NCBI GenBank assembly: GCA_016290215.1
Contig: JAEETH010000001.1
Span: forward strand, 86,798 to 150,797
Reading direction: 5' to 3'
From: Bacteroidales bacterium
GTDB lineage: Bacteria > Bacteroidota > Bacteroidia > Bacteroidales > F082
Length of the DNA stretch: 64,000 nucleotides
This document shows positions 57,028 to 64,000 of this stretch, piece by piece; within the stretch, counting starts at the first letter, position 1; each line of letters opens with the position of its first letter. Both the position numbers and the translations under genes were made by a program. The notes under the pieces are model-generated. The model saw only the letters and a list, made by a program, of their open reading frames with translations, was not told where the DNA came from and made no database searches.

Positions 57028-57636
57028 CTAAATTGTTTCTCCATTGTATTGTATGTGTCTTCCCAACACCGTAGCAAAAACCATCTTGATATCTATCCAA
57101 AACGAATAATGGTGTAGGTAATACCGATTGATGCGCACTTTGTCGGGGAAAATGACCGTGTCGTTATATTCCTGAGGGTTATCAACCGTGGCTAATAGCT
57201 CTTCTTCATCGCGGTATTTCAATGAAGCAGGGCCCGTAATGCCTGGACGCAATTTCAGCACCTCACGGTCTTCACCTTGTAACTGGTCAGCATAGCCCGG
57301 CACATCAGGGCGCGGCCCCACAAAGCTCATCTCCCCCTTCAGCACGTTCCATAGCTGGGGTAATTCATCTAACTTGTATTTCCGCAGATTAATGCCCGAG
57401 GGGAGGATACGTTCGTCGCCTGCTACACAAACTGATGAACCATGATTTTCTTCCTCCATCGTGCGAAATTTCAAAATAGTAAACAACTTACCGTCTTTGC
57501 CCACACGCTCTTGTTTGAACAACACCGGACTCCCTATTTTGACACGAACGAGAATAGCCACAATTAGTATTACGGGAGAAAGGAAAATAAGGCCCAACAA
57601 GGAAAAGATGCGGTCGAAGAGGTGTTTGAGAATCAT
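57028..57636 (-). CDS. Initiating sugar-phosphate transferase (PglC-like, monotopic)
   Basis: 202 residues. N-terminal re-entrant membrane helix (LLGLIFLSPVILIVAILVRVKIGSP) and the catalytic core (FKQERVGKDGKLFTILKFRTMEEE, KYKLDELPQLWNVLKGEMSFVGPRPDVP). The DE of KLDELPQ and the GPRP loop are the family's active-site marks. It moves a sugar phosphate, probably a diamino or acetamido sugar made with the aminotransferase downstream, to undecaprenyl phosphate. A promoter at 57698 suggests this pair is a separate unit inside the cluster. Confidence 0.93.
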   Translation of the reverse strand: MILKHLFDRIFSLLGLIFLSPVILIVAILVRVKIGSPVLFKQERVGKDGKLFTILKFRTMEEENHGSSVCVAGDERILPSGINLRKYKLDELPQLWNVLKGEMSFVGPRPDVPGYADQLQGEDREVLKLRPGITGPASLKYRDEEELLATVDNPQEYNDTVIFPDKVRINRYYLHHYSFWIDIKMVFATVLGRHIQYNGETI

Positions 57637-57697
57637 AGTGTTTTTTAGTTATTGGTCTTGTCTAACAAGCTGATGGGATAAAAATGTTCAATTAATG

Positions 57698-57705
57698 CAA
57701 AGATA
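57698..57705 (-). promoter_or_regulatory. Promoter -7 box inside the polysaccharide cluster (minus strand TATCTTTG)
   Basis: Exact TAnnTTTG 62 bases before the PglC-like start; located between manC and this gene. Confidence 0.6.
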
Positions 57706-57722
57706 GTATATAATCTCATAGA

Positions 57723-58769
57723 TTACTCTGTCGAGAACTCCTTGATTCGCTGCTCTTCACTGCGTTTGCATACGAGCAACCTTCCACCTTTTTCCGACAC
57801 GATGTAATCGTCTAAACCCTGAAGCACCACTTTCTTTGCTTCTTCGGTATGTACCACACAATTATGGCATTCATAGAAATAGACATTGCCAACACTACCA
57901 TTGTTATTTTTATCATGTTGCAGTTTGTCATACAACGAGGCCCAATTGCCCAAGTCACTCCAACCGAAATCCGCTGGGTGGGTGTACACCTTACCATCCG
58001 CTGCCGCAGGCTCCATCACCGCAAAGTCAATAGATATCTTCTCGCATTGTGGGAAGACCTCTTTCACGTCATTGTCGGTCTTCATGCGCTCCATGTCGGC
58101 GGCAATATTCGGCTTATACTTAACGATGCTATCCGTAATGGTTTCTATGTTCCAGACAAAGATTCCAGCATTCCATAGATAATTACCTGCTTTGAGGTAC
58201 TTCTCAGCAGTATCATAGTCAGGTTTCTCCTTAAATTCATGTACTTTCCTTATCTCGCCACTCTCAACTCTCAACTCTACACTCTCAACTATCTCCACGT
58301 AACCATAACCCGTCTCGGGTCTCGAGGGTTTGATGCCGATAGTGACAATGGCATTGTTTTCGGCAGTGAAATCCAGTGCATTCTTTATCACCCTTTTGAA
58401 TTCTTCGGGATTCATTACCACTGCATCGGCCGGAGTCACCACCACATTGGCCTTGGGATCTTCCGCTTTGATGCGCCAACAAGCCCAAGCAATGCATGGC
58501 GCTGTATTGCGAGCCGCTGGCTCAGCCAAGATGTGTGCCTCGGGAATTTCAGGGAGTTGTTGCTTTACGATTTCCACATAAGCGGCGTTGGTCACCACCC
58601 AAAAACGCTCCATGGGACAAACGCCTTTGAATCGGTCCACCGTCAGCTGAATCAGCGTGCGACCACAGCCAAGGATATCGATAAACTGCTTGGGAAATTC
58701 GGGGGTACTCAGAGGCCAAAAACGGCTTCCAATACCACCTGCCATGATTACTACATGTGTATTCTTCAT
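57723..58769 (-). CDS. manC: Mannose-1-phosphate guanylyltransferase
   Basis: 348 residues. VVIMAGGIGSRFWPLSTPEFPKQF is the nucleotidyltransferase start; AEPAARNTAPCI, VTPADAVV, GYGYVEI and FKEKPDYDTAEKYL are the GTP and sugar-phosphate binding segments. It makes GDP-mannose, the precursor used by Gmd and Fcl encoded just upstream. At about residues 160-171 (VESVELRVESGE) a family C repeat has been added in frame between VEI and the FKEKP strand. No isomerase domain is fused, unlike the bifunctional forms. Confidence 0.93.
   Translation of the reverse strand: MKNTHVVIMAGGIGSRFWPLSTPEFPKQFIDILGCGRTLIQLTVDRFKGVCPMERFWVVTNAAYVEIVKQQLPEIPEAHILAEPAARNTAPCIAWACWRIKAEDPKANVVVTPADAVVMNPEEFKRVIKNALDFTAENNAIVTIGIKPSRPETGYGYVEIVESVELRVESGEIRKVHEFKEKPDYDTAEKYLKAGNYLWNAGIFVWNIETITDSIVKYKPNIAADMERMKTDNDVKEVFPQCEKISIDFAVMEPAAADGKVYTHPADFGWSDLGNWASLYDKLQHDKNNNGSVGNVYFYECHNCVVHTEEAKKVVLQGLDDYIVSEKGGRLLVCKRSEEQRIKEFSTE
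58258..58292. repeat. Family C repeat inside manC
   Basis: ACTCTCAACTC repeated; on the coding strand GAGTGTAGAGTTGAGAGTTG. Same unit as in ileS at 36696, in frame. Confidence 0.78.
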
Positions 58770-58779
58770 TATCTTTTCA

Positions 58780-58870
58780 ACATTAATTGCCGTTAATGAC
58801 TCGTTAATCTTTCATTAATTTCTTTTCTGCGATGCAATTAAAGGTGAATTACATGACCAATTTTATGGTA
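58780..58870. repeat. Family F AT-rich palindromic repeat before manC
   Basis: The 110-base gap between fcl and manC contains CATTAATTGCCGTTAATGAC, CGTTAATCTTTCATTAA and, further on, AATTACATGACC with GGTAATTACATG, i.e. several facing TTAAT/ATTAA and AATTACAT blocks. A close relative of the first block is at 59834-59885. Confidence 0.65.
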
Positions 58871-58879
58871 ATTACATGT

Positions 58880-59821
58880 TTACCTCTCTGCCCGCATGGG
58901 ATTATTCAAAAAGTCGTCGTAGGCCAAACGGATACCATCTTCCAATTCGGTCTTGTAAGTCCACCCGAGTTGGGTAGCCTTGCTGACATCCAATAGCTTT
59001 CGTGGTGTGCCATTCGGGCGCGAGGTGTCCCATTTGATCTCGCCTTCATAACCGATGACTTTGGCAACGAGTTCTGTCAAAGCCTTGATGGTCAATTCTT
59101 TGCCTGTGCCTGCATTAACAGTCTCATTGCCGCTATAATTATTCATCAAGAAAACGCAGAGGTTGGCAAGATCGTCCACATAGAGGAACTCACGCAGTGG
59201 GCTGCCGTCGCCCCAGCAGGTTACTTCTTTCAGGCCATTGACTTTGGCCTCGTGGAAACGACGAATCAAAGCTGGCAGCACATGGCTATGCTCGGGATGG
59301 TAATTGTCGTTGGGACCATAGAGATTGGTCGGCATCACGCTGATATAATCCGTACCATATTGACGGTTCAAAAACTCGCAGTATTTCAAACCGCTGATCT
59401 TTGCCAAAGCGTAGGCCTCATTTGTTTTCTCCAATTCACTGGTCAGCAGGCAGCTTTCAGGCATCGGTTGGGGTGCCATGCGGGGATAGATGCAAGATGA
59501 ACCGAGGAACTCCAACTTCTTGCAGCCGTTTTTCCATGCGGCGTGAATCACGTTCATCTCAAGGACCATGTTGTCGTACATGAAATCGGCCAAAGCCGAT
59601 TGGTTGGCGACAATGCCTCCTACTTTTGCCGCTGCAAGGAACACATATTCAGGTTTTTCCTCAGCGAAGAACTTTTCCACTTCAATCTGACGGGTAAGGT
59701 CAAGTTCCTTGTGGGTACGAGTGATGATGTTGTTGTAGCCTTGCCGCTGCAACTCTCTGACTATGGCCGATCCCACCATACCACGGTGCCCAGCCACGTA
59801 AATTTTACTATTTAATTCCAT
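58880..59821 (-). CDS. fcl: GDP-L-fucose synthase (GDP-4-keto-6-deoxymannose epimerase/reductase)
   Basis: 313 residues. SDR-type: IYVAGHRGMVGSAIVREL (NAD(P) loop), FLAAAKVGGIVANQS, FLGSSCIYPRMAPQPMPESCLLT, YALAKISGLKYCEFLNRQYG (Tyr-x-x-x-Lys), PTNLYGPNDNYHPEHSHVLPALIRRFHEA. It converts the Gmd product to GDP-L-fucose by epimerisation and NADPH reduction. The frame is open to 59905, but that extension is translated from the TTAATTGCCGTTAA repeat; ATG 59821 begins MELNSKIYVAG. Middle gene of gmd-fcl-manC. Confidence 0.95.
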   Translation of the reverse strand: MELNSKIYVAGHRGMVGSAIVRELQRQGYNNIITRTHKELDLTRQIEVEKFFAEEKPEYVFLAAAKVGGIVANQSALADFMYDNMVLEMNVIHAAWKNGCKKLEFLGSSCIYPRMAPQPMPESCLLTSELEKTNEAYALAKISGLKYCEFLNRQYGTDYISVMPTNLYGPNDNYHPEHSHVLPALIRRFHEAKVNGLKEVTCWGDGSPLREFLYVDDLANLCVFLMNNYSGNETVNAGTGKELTIKALTELVAKVIGYEGEIKWDTSRPNGTPRKLLDVSKATQLGWTYKTELEDGIRLAYDDFLNNPMRAER

Positions 59822-59833
59822 ATTCGTTTTTTC

Positions 59834-59885
59834 TACATTAATTGCCGTTAATCTTTCATGTAATTGTTCGTTAATTTTCTTTTTC
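59834..59885. repeat. Family F repeat before fcl
   Basis: ACATTAATTGCCGTTAATCTTTC, then TAATTGTTCGTTAAT; near-copy of 58780-58822. The remaining gap to 60016 is AT-rich and holds nothing I recognise apart from a short ATAATTAGATGATAATTA tract near gmd. Confidence 0.6.
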
Positions 59886-60016
59886 ATCACTAAGCAGGTC
59901 TTCATAATCTATCTCAGAAATAGGTTCCATGTTGCGGTCGACTATGAAACATTCTTAGAGAAATCCGTCATAAATCAACGAAGAATTATATGGATAATTA
60001 GATGATAATTAACGTT

Positions 60017-61123
60017 TTACTTCACTATACCTTTCTCCAAATATTCAGCGAGGTTGGTGCGGACTTTCGCGGCGGCGCCTTCAGAGGCCACTTTAGCGAT
60101 GTCGTGCTCCACCATCAGCTTCACCAATTGCTCAAAACTTGTCTTTGCTGGATCCCATCCCAGTTTGGCCTTGGCCTTGGTCGGGTCGCCCCAAAGGTTG
60201 ACCACATCGGTAGGACGATAGAAGTCCTTACTTACGGCAACCAATGTCTTGCCGACGAGTTTTTCGGGACCTTTCACACAGATGCCTTTCTCATCAATGC
60301 CCTTGCCCTCAAACTTGAGTTCAATGCCCGCATGACGGAAAGCCAACTCTGTGAATTCACGCACCGAGTGTTGCACACCCGTAGCGATGACAAAGTCCTC
60401 GGGCTTGTCGTTCTGCAAGATGAGCCACATGCACTCCACATAATCCTTGGCATAACCCCAGTCGCGGAGGCTGTCGAGGTTGCCGAGATAGAGGCAATCC
60501 TGCAAGCCTTGAGAGATACGAGCAACAGCCAAAGTGATTTTACGGGTCACGAAAGTCTCACCACGGCGCTCACTCTCGTGGTTGAAGAGGATGCCCGAGC
60601 AGCAGAACATATCGTAAGCCTCGCGGTATTCCTTCACAATCCAATAGCCGTAGAGTTTGGCTACAGCGTAAGGGCTATAAGGATGGAATGGCGTGTTCTC
60701 ATTCTGCGGCACCTCTTCCACCTTGCCATACAACTCTGAAGTGGAAGCTTGATAGATACGGCAGGTCTTCTCCAGATGGCAGGCACGCACGGCCTCCAAC
60801 ACGCGAAGGACGCCCGTGGCATCCACGTCGGCGGTAAATTCTGGAGAGTCGAAACTCACCTGCACATGGCTTTGAGCCGCCAAGTTATAGATTTCATCGG
60901 GACGCACCTTGTCGACTACCTTGATGAGGCTCATTGAGTCGCCCATGTGCCCATAGTGGAGATGGAAGTGAGGGTGTCCCTCAAGATGGGCGATACGCTC
61001 GCGGAAGTCGACGGAGCTACGACGGATGATACCATGCACATCGTAGCCTTTTTCCAAAAGAAACTCTGACAGGTAAGACCCGTCCTGACCGGTTACACCG
61101 GTAATTAAAGCAGTTTTTGACAT
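60017..61123 (-). CDS. gmd: GDP-mannose 4,6-dehydratase
   Basis: 368 residues. Signatures: [134 protein letters not shown]. It dehydrates GDP-mannose to GDP-4-keto-6-deoxymannose for Fcl. The catalytic Tyr-x-x-x-Lys and SER are present. Full length. Followed on the same strand by fcl after 195 bases of AT-rich repeat, and preceded by wbuC with a 19-base gap. Confidence 0.97.
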   Translation of the reverse strand: MSKTALITGVTGQDGSYLSEFLLEKGYDVHGIIRRSSVDFRERIAHLEGHPHFHLHYGHMGDSMSLIKVVDKVRPDEIYNLAAQSHVQVSFDSPEFTADVDATGVLRVLEAVRACHLEKTCRIYQASTSELYGKVEEVPQNENTPFHPYSPYAVAKLYGYWIVKEYREAYDMFCCSGILFNHESERRGETFVTRKITLAVARISQGLQDCLYLGNLDSLRDWGYAKDYVECMWLILQNDKPEDFVIATGVQHSVREFTELAFRHAGIELKFEGKGIDEKGICVKGPEKLVGKTLVAVSKDFYRPTDVVNLWGDPTKAKAKLGWDPAKTSFEQLVKLMVEHDIAKVASEGAAAKVRTNLAEYLEKGIVK

Positions 61124-61142
61124 ATTTAGAAATTATTATTAA

Positions 61143-61535
61143 TCAAGATTGTATATCCTCTGGTTTTGTCGGTTCAAACGGTCCGTCTTTCACCTCCAAA
61201 ATCACCGATCCAGACTCCAAAGAACGCAAGGTATGCCATTGACCCTTAGGAACATTGACGGCAAAACAAGGCCCCTTGTGGTCCAACTCAATGGTGTCCG
61301 TCTCTCGACCCGATCCATCAAAAAAGACTTCTTCTATTTTTCCTCTGACTACCACCACCGTCTCTGAAGATTTCTGATGCCGATGGATAGGAATGACCGA
61401 ATCGGGTTCGATGGCATTCAGCATCCGTTGCGATTGGTCGTTTTCGCTATTACGCAGATCATAATTCATCCTCAAGCGTGGAGAAGCCTTGGCTTGCGTT
61501 GTTAAACTATCCAACAAAGCCTGTGTTATCTTCAT
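61143..61535 (-). CDS. WbuC-family cupin-fold protein
   Basis: 130 residues with a cupin barrel: NYDLRNSENDQSQRMLNAI, SVIPIHRHQKSSETVVVVRGKIEEVFFD and KGQWHTLRSLESGSVILEVKDGPFEP. The HRH and later H could hold a metal. WbuC-like proteins appear in O-antigen and capsule clusters, often next to fucose or deoxysugar genes; function is unproven. Here it precedes gmd in the same direction with a 19-base gap. Confidence 0.85.
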   Translation of the reverse strand: MKITQALLDSLTTQAKASPRLRMNYDLRNSENDQSQRMLNAIEPDSVIPIHRHQKSSETVVVVRGKIEEVFFDGSGRETDTIELDHKGPCFAVNVPKGQWHTLRSLESGSVILEVKDGPFEPTKPEDIQS

Positions 61536-61547
61536 ACTTCACAAATG

Positions 61548-62225
61548 CTACAATCTCCTTAATGCGGTCTCAAAAGCTTCGGCATAGTTGCATCCCGCCT
61601 GACAGCCTCGATATGCTGCGAAACCTTCAATTGCTTCGGAAGAACGCGGATGCGGATAAGGCCTCATCACACCACGATACATTGACAAAGCTTGCACTTT
61701 GGCATCAACACCCTCTTTGCCGACCTCCACCCATGTGTTGGGGTGGAAACGGTTCATCGAGGTGTTCAATGCCCATTCCGTGCATGATGGCACCTCCATA
61801 TACCAAAACTCGGCTATTGGCTTCACTTCAGGCCTACGTTGAAACAGACGAATAGCCTCCTGGCAAGCCATTGAGGTTTGAAGATGGTCGTTGTTGGTAT
61901 CCGCGGAATGGTGTGTAATCACAACGTCTGGTTGTGAATCCAGAATGGCTTTTTCGATAAATTGAACGAGATGCAGATGCGGCACAGTGTTCATTTCTAT
62001 ATTTGGGAATGAGCCTTCATACTTTCTCCCTATGCCCAAATAATCTGCTGAAGCATTCAAATCGTCATTCAATTCGTTATCTTTTGGACGAAAGGTGCGA
62101 GCTTTGGCTTCGGTACTCATGATACATACGTCAACCTTGTCGCCCCTATGTGTCCACTTATAAATCGAAGCGCCCGCGCCCAAGACTTCGTCATCGGGGT
62201 GGGCTACAACAATCAAGTATTTCAT
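61548..62225 (-). CDS. PIG-L-family N-acetyl sugar deacetylase
   Basis: 225 residues. VVAHPDDEVLGAG is the zinc-binding HPDD motif, and VITHHSADTNNDHLQT supplies the third ligand. LmbE/PIG-L enzymes deacetylate GlcNAc-type sugars or sugar nucleotides or lipids; in this cluster it probably makes a free amino sugar for the surface polysaccharide. It has no signal peptide, so it acts in the cytoplasm, on a nucleotide-sugar or on the lipid carrier at the inner face. It lies 12 bases before wbuC and 30 bases after the epimerase gene in one minus-strand series. Confidence 0.92.
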   Translation of the reverse strand: MKYLIVVAHPDDEVLGAGASIYKWTHRGDKVDVCIMSTEAKARTFRPKDNELNDDLNASADYLGIGRKYEGSFPNIEMNTVPHLHLVQFIEKAILDSQPDVVITHHSADTNNDHLQTSMACQEAIRLFQRRPEVKPIAEFWYMEVPSCTEWALNTSMNRFHPNTWVEVGKEGVDAKVQALSMYRGVMRPYPHPRSSEAIEGFAAYRGCQAGCNYAEAFETALRRL

Positions 62226-62255
62226 ACTCGTATTTCCTTATTTAATGATACCCTT

Positions 62256-63107
62256 TTATTCGCTTGTCCTGAAAGGCCACAAAGCCTTGAACAGCAAATA
62301 AGTCTTATTACTTTTGCCAAATATCAGTTTGACGACGCTATACCCACAAACCACCATCCAACGAGGGAATCGCAATACATGTTTAGCTCTGCCTTCTGCT
62401 TTTTCTCTATTGATCAAGTCGTTGACATCAAGCAATTCCTGGTCTTTTATTACATGTATGGTGTTATCCACCTTCTTTTCAACCCAATCCACCATGGCTG
62501 CAACAGCACCATTTACGTTCAACACTTCAAATCTACCTCCTTCACCAATCTTATAAGCCCAGTTCGGATATTTCAAATAATAGCGTTTCTCTATATCACG
62601 CTTCTGACTTGGTGTATACACAGGCGAAAAACGATAGATGTTCCACTCACCACATATCTCTTTCAGACGCGTTTCTGCCATTGCCTTACTCTTACCATAG
62701 TTGGAAATAGGATTCAGTTCTGTTTCTGGTCTGATAATCCCCTTCACCATCCCGATAGCATCAACGGTACTAATAAACAAAACTGGTACGTGATGTTTTT
62801 CACATGCCTCAAAGACATTTTCCGCACAATCCACATTCACTTTTTTGAATGCCTCCCACGATGTATCCTTCACACCCGCAGTATGTGCCAATGCTGCAAG
62901 ATGAATGGCTCGGTCAATTTTGTATTCGTCAAATAGACTCATCGTCTCAGTCTTCGACGACAGATCCAAAACCACCTGGTGAAAGGCTTGATACTGATCC
63001 GATGATGCTCTGCGGTCAACGCCAATAACCGCATGTCCCTTCTCTATCAGTCCTTTAACAACATATCCGCCAATCATTCCCGCGGAGCCAGTCACAAGAA
63101 TATTCAT
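62256..63107 (-). CDS. NAD-dependent nucleotide-sugar epimerase/dehydratase (extended SDR)
   Basis: 283 residues. NILVTGSAGMIGGYVVKGL (Rossmann loop with GxxGxxG), AIHLAALAH, the SDR active site Ser near FISTVDAIG and NYGKSKAMAE with Tyr-x-x-x-Lys. The C terminus (RFPRWMVVCGYSVVKLIFGKS) is hydrophobic and may sit at the membrane, as in the FlaA1- or WbgU-like epimerases of polysaccharide clusters. It is about 30 residues shorter than GalE. Substrate not clear; next to a sugar transferase gene four bases upstream, it may make the first sugar of the repeat. Confidence 0.85.
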   Translation of the reverse strand: MNILVTGSAGMIGGYVVKGLIEKGHAVIGVDRRASSDQYQAFHQVVLDLSSKTETMSLFDEYKIDRAIHLAALAHTAGVKDTSWEAFKKVNVDCAENVFEACEKHHVPVLFISTVDAIGMVKGIIRPETELNPISNYGKSKAMAETRLKEICGEWNIYRFSPVYTPSQKRDIEKRYYLKYPNWAYKIGEGGRFEVLNVNGAVAAMVDWVEKKVDNTIHVIKDQELLDVNDLINREKAEGRAKHVLRFPRWMVVCGYSVVKLIFGKSNKTYLLFKALWPFRTSE

Positions 63108-63111
63108 TACT

Positions 63112-63774
63112 TTATTGATTCATCGTTTTGTTTGCTTCTTCAACAAGTTCATTGAGAATCCACTTGCATTCTTTCCCGCAAAGTGAATACACAATGCAAA
63201 TTACTGTATAGATAATCATTTTCAGGTCATAGCCAATACCCGCCTTCTGCACGTATGTATACTCCAGTTCACGGCGAGTGGGATACACTTTTTCCATATA
63301 TTCTTCTTCATCAGTAATCTGGTCGCCGTATATATAGTCATACAACGCAGCTGGCCCACTTAAACCAACGGGGACTTTAGCGGCTTCGTTCCACTTTCCG
63401 TAACGGAACATTTCAAATTGATCCTCTGCAACAGGTCGTGGACCAACTATGGACATTGTACCGTTCAAAATATTAATCAACTGTGGCAGTTCGTCAATCT
63501 TTGCCTTGCGGATAAAGCGGCCAAACGCAAATATTCTGTCTTCATCCGGTCTCAGAGAAGCTTCGTTGGCCGATTTCGCTACTCGCATTGACCTAAACTT
63601 ATACATTCTAAAAGGTTTATTCCCTTTTCCAATACGATTAGCCTTATAAAATATCGGCCCCCAGTCACTGACCAAAATTCCAATAGCAGTCAGAAGGAAT
63701 ATAGGGGAAAGAACGATGAGCGCTATTAGCGCACAAAAAAAATCGAAGCACCTTTTGATAATTGAATACATCAT
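63112..63774 (-). CDS. Second initiating sugar-phosphate transferase
   Basis: 220 residues: membrane helix FFCALIALIVLSPIFLLTAIGILV, then FYKANRIGKGNKPFRMYKFRSM, KAKIDELPQLINILNGTMSIVGPRPV, the core of monotopic polyisoprenyl-phosphate sugar transferases. It resembles the galactose/GlcNAc-type transferases of capsule clusters rather than PglC. It overlaps the preceding WecG-like gene by four bases. A second enzyme of the same class is encoded at 57028-57636 in the same cluster, so either two glycans are started here or the two loci fused. Start could be the first or the second of two adjacent Met codons. Confidence 0.92.
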   Translation of the reverse strand: MMYSIIKRCFDFFCALIALIVLSPIFLLTAIGILVSDWGPIFYKANRIGKGNKPFRMYKFRSMRVAKSANEASLRPDEDRIFAFGRFIRKAKIDELPQLINILNGTMSIVGPRPVAEDQFEMFRYGKWNEAAKVPVGLSGPAALYDYIYGDQITDEEEYMEKVYPTRRELEYTYVQKAGIGYDLKMIIYTVICIVYSLCGKECKWILNELVEEANKTMNQ

Positions 63775-64000
63775 TCGTAGTATTTCTTGCCAGTGAGTTT
63801 TCTGTATTTGATGTTTACCCAGTATCCAAACAAAATGAAAGACCGTCTAAAAGTAGACCAAATCCTTGCCAATGGGTTCTTTTTACTGATAAACATACCT
63901 CCCATGCCCGACTTTTGTGCCCATTCAGGTGCCTCTTTCACCATATCAATGGATATTCTGAAAGCCCTTCCTACGCCGATAAACAGCACATCAGGCATCC
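63771..64000 (-). CDS. WecG/TagA/CpsF-family glycosyltransferase (C-terminal part, runs off the window)
   Basis: About 75 codons are visible, ending in a stop at 63771. DVLFIGVGRAFRISIDMVKEAPEWAQKSGMGGMF and ARIWSTFRRSFILFGYW fit the end of WecG/TagA/CpsF transferases, which have VGxAFDxxxGxxxRAPxWMQxxGLEW and a later R-x-W-R/K-R-Y. These enzymes add the second sugar, often ManNAc or ManNAcA. The N-terminal two-thirds lie beyond the window, so the apparent Met at 63998 is not the start. First visible gene of the minus-strand polysaccharide series. Confidence 0.72.
   Translation of the reverse strand, partial: MPDVLFIGVGRAFRISIDMVKEAPEWAQKSGMGGMFISKKNPLARIWSTFRRSFILFGYWVNIKYRKLTGKKYYE

Overview
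This window is a stretch of a Bacteroidota chromosome, most likely order Bacteroidales from a gut, rumen or oral-type lineage. Four things in the sequence point there. Start sites are preceded by the Bacteroidota -7 promoter box TAnnTTTG and almost never by a Shine-Dalgarno sequence. Type IX secretion parts are present (PorZ, GldH, and a secreted nuclease with a C-terminal sorting tail). There is a two-subunit methylmalonyl-CoA mutase for succinate/propionate metabolism. There is also a UpxY-type antiterminator next to Wza/Wzc and a DPP11-type S46 dipeptidyl-peptidase. No rRNA operon, prophage or conventional insertion sequence was seen, and there is no CRISPR array. One tRNA gene, Arg(CCT), is present.

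Layout. 1-7.4 kb: truncated ClC channel, exonuclease III, tRNA-Arg, esterase, DPP11-like peptidase, a DUF6935-like secreted protein, a small conserved protein and a MATE exporter. 7.5-13.1 kb: a tightly overlapping operon of a degenerate LysM transglycosylase, two SGNH/GDSL hydrolases and an MBOAT acyltransferase, which looks like an envelope O-acetylation system. 13.1-25.4 kb: a DUF4412-like protein, methionine aminopeptidase, mutA-mutB, a UbiB-family kinase, an M15 peptidase lipoprotein, RlmI, two lipocalin-like lipoproteins and a T9SS-exported endonuclease/phosphatase-family protein. 25.4-26.6 kb: a dense array of nested hairpin repeats surrounding a tiny GIY-YIG nuclease gene. 26.6-36 kb: a giant alpha-2-macroglobulin-like protein, a PIN toxin-antitoxin pair, a short polyprenyl synthetase and a HipBA pair. 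36-43.8 kb: IleS, a DksA/TraR-like protein, LspA, PorZ and RecO. 43.8-54.1 kb: a coiled-coil membrane protein, the gldH-wza-wzc-upxY operon, mrdA-rodA for rod-shape wall synthesis, and adenine deaminase. 54.4-55.6 kb: a DUF937 protein and an exported flavodoxin. 55.8-64 kb: a minus-strand surface-polysaccharide cluster with two initiating sugar transferases, a DegT aminotransferase, the GDP-L-fucose route (manC, gmd, fcl), WbuC, a PIG-L deacetylase, an epimerase and the end of a WecG/TagA-like glycosyltransferase.

The most unusual content is not the genes but the density of palindromic repeats, in several unrelated families. The outstanding one (called family A here) is a hairpin with a constant core, ATGTCATTCC facing GGAATCTAT with a GTC/CT internal bulge, capped by arms that differ from copy to copy yet stay almost perfectly complementary within each copy. 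It occurs alone (22837, 43743, 52441) or as a composite of two hairpins in inverted orientation separated by a spacer of roughly 25 bp. In one composite (25905-26358) that spacer is replaced by the GIY-YIG nuclease gene, so this unit looks like the autonomous version of a REP/BIME-like mobile element that would use a GIY-YIG nuclease instead of a RAYT transposase. This is inference and needs genome-wide testing.

Other families have invaded reading frames in register. Family B (GGTCCCTGAGCC type) lies inside the macroglobulin gene twice and inside the polyprenyl synthetase gene. Family C (repeated GAGAGTT/TTAGAGTT) lies inside ileS and manC. Family D (GTAGAGACG), family E (a cloverleaf-like element near 39.4 kb), family F (TTAATTGCCGTTAA) and a long inverted repeat between mutA and mutB are intergenic.
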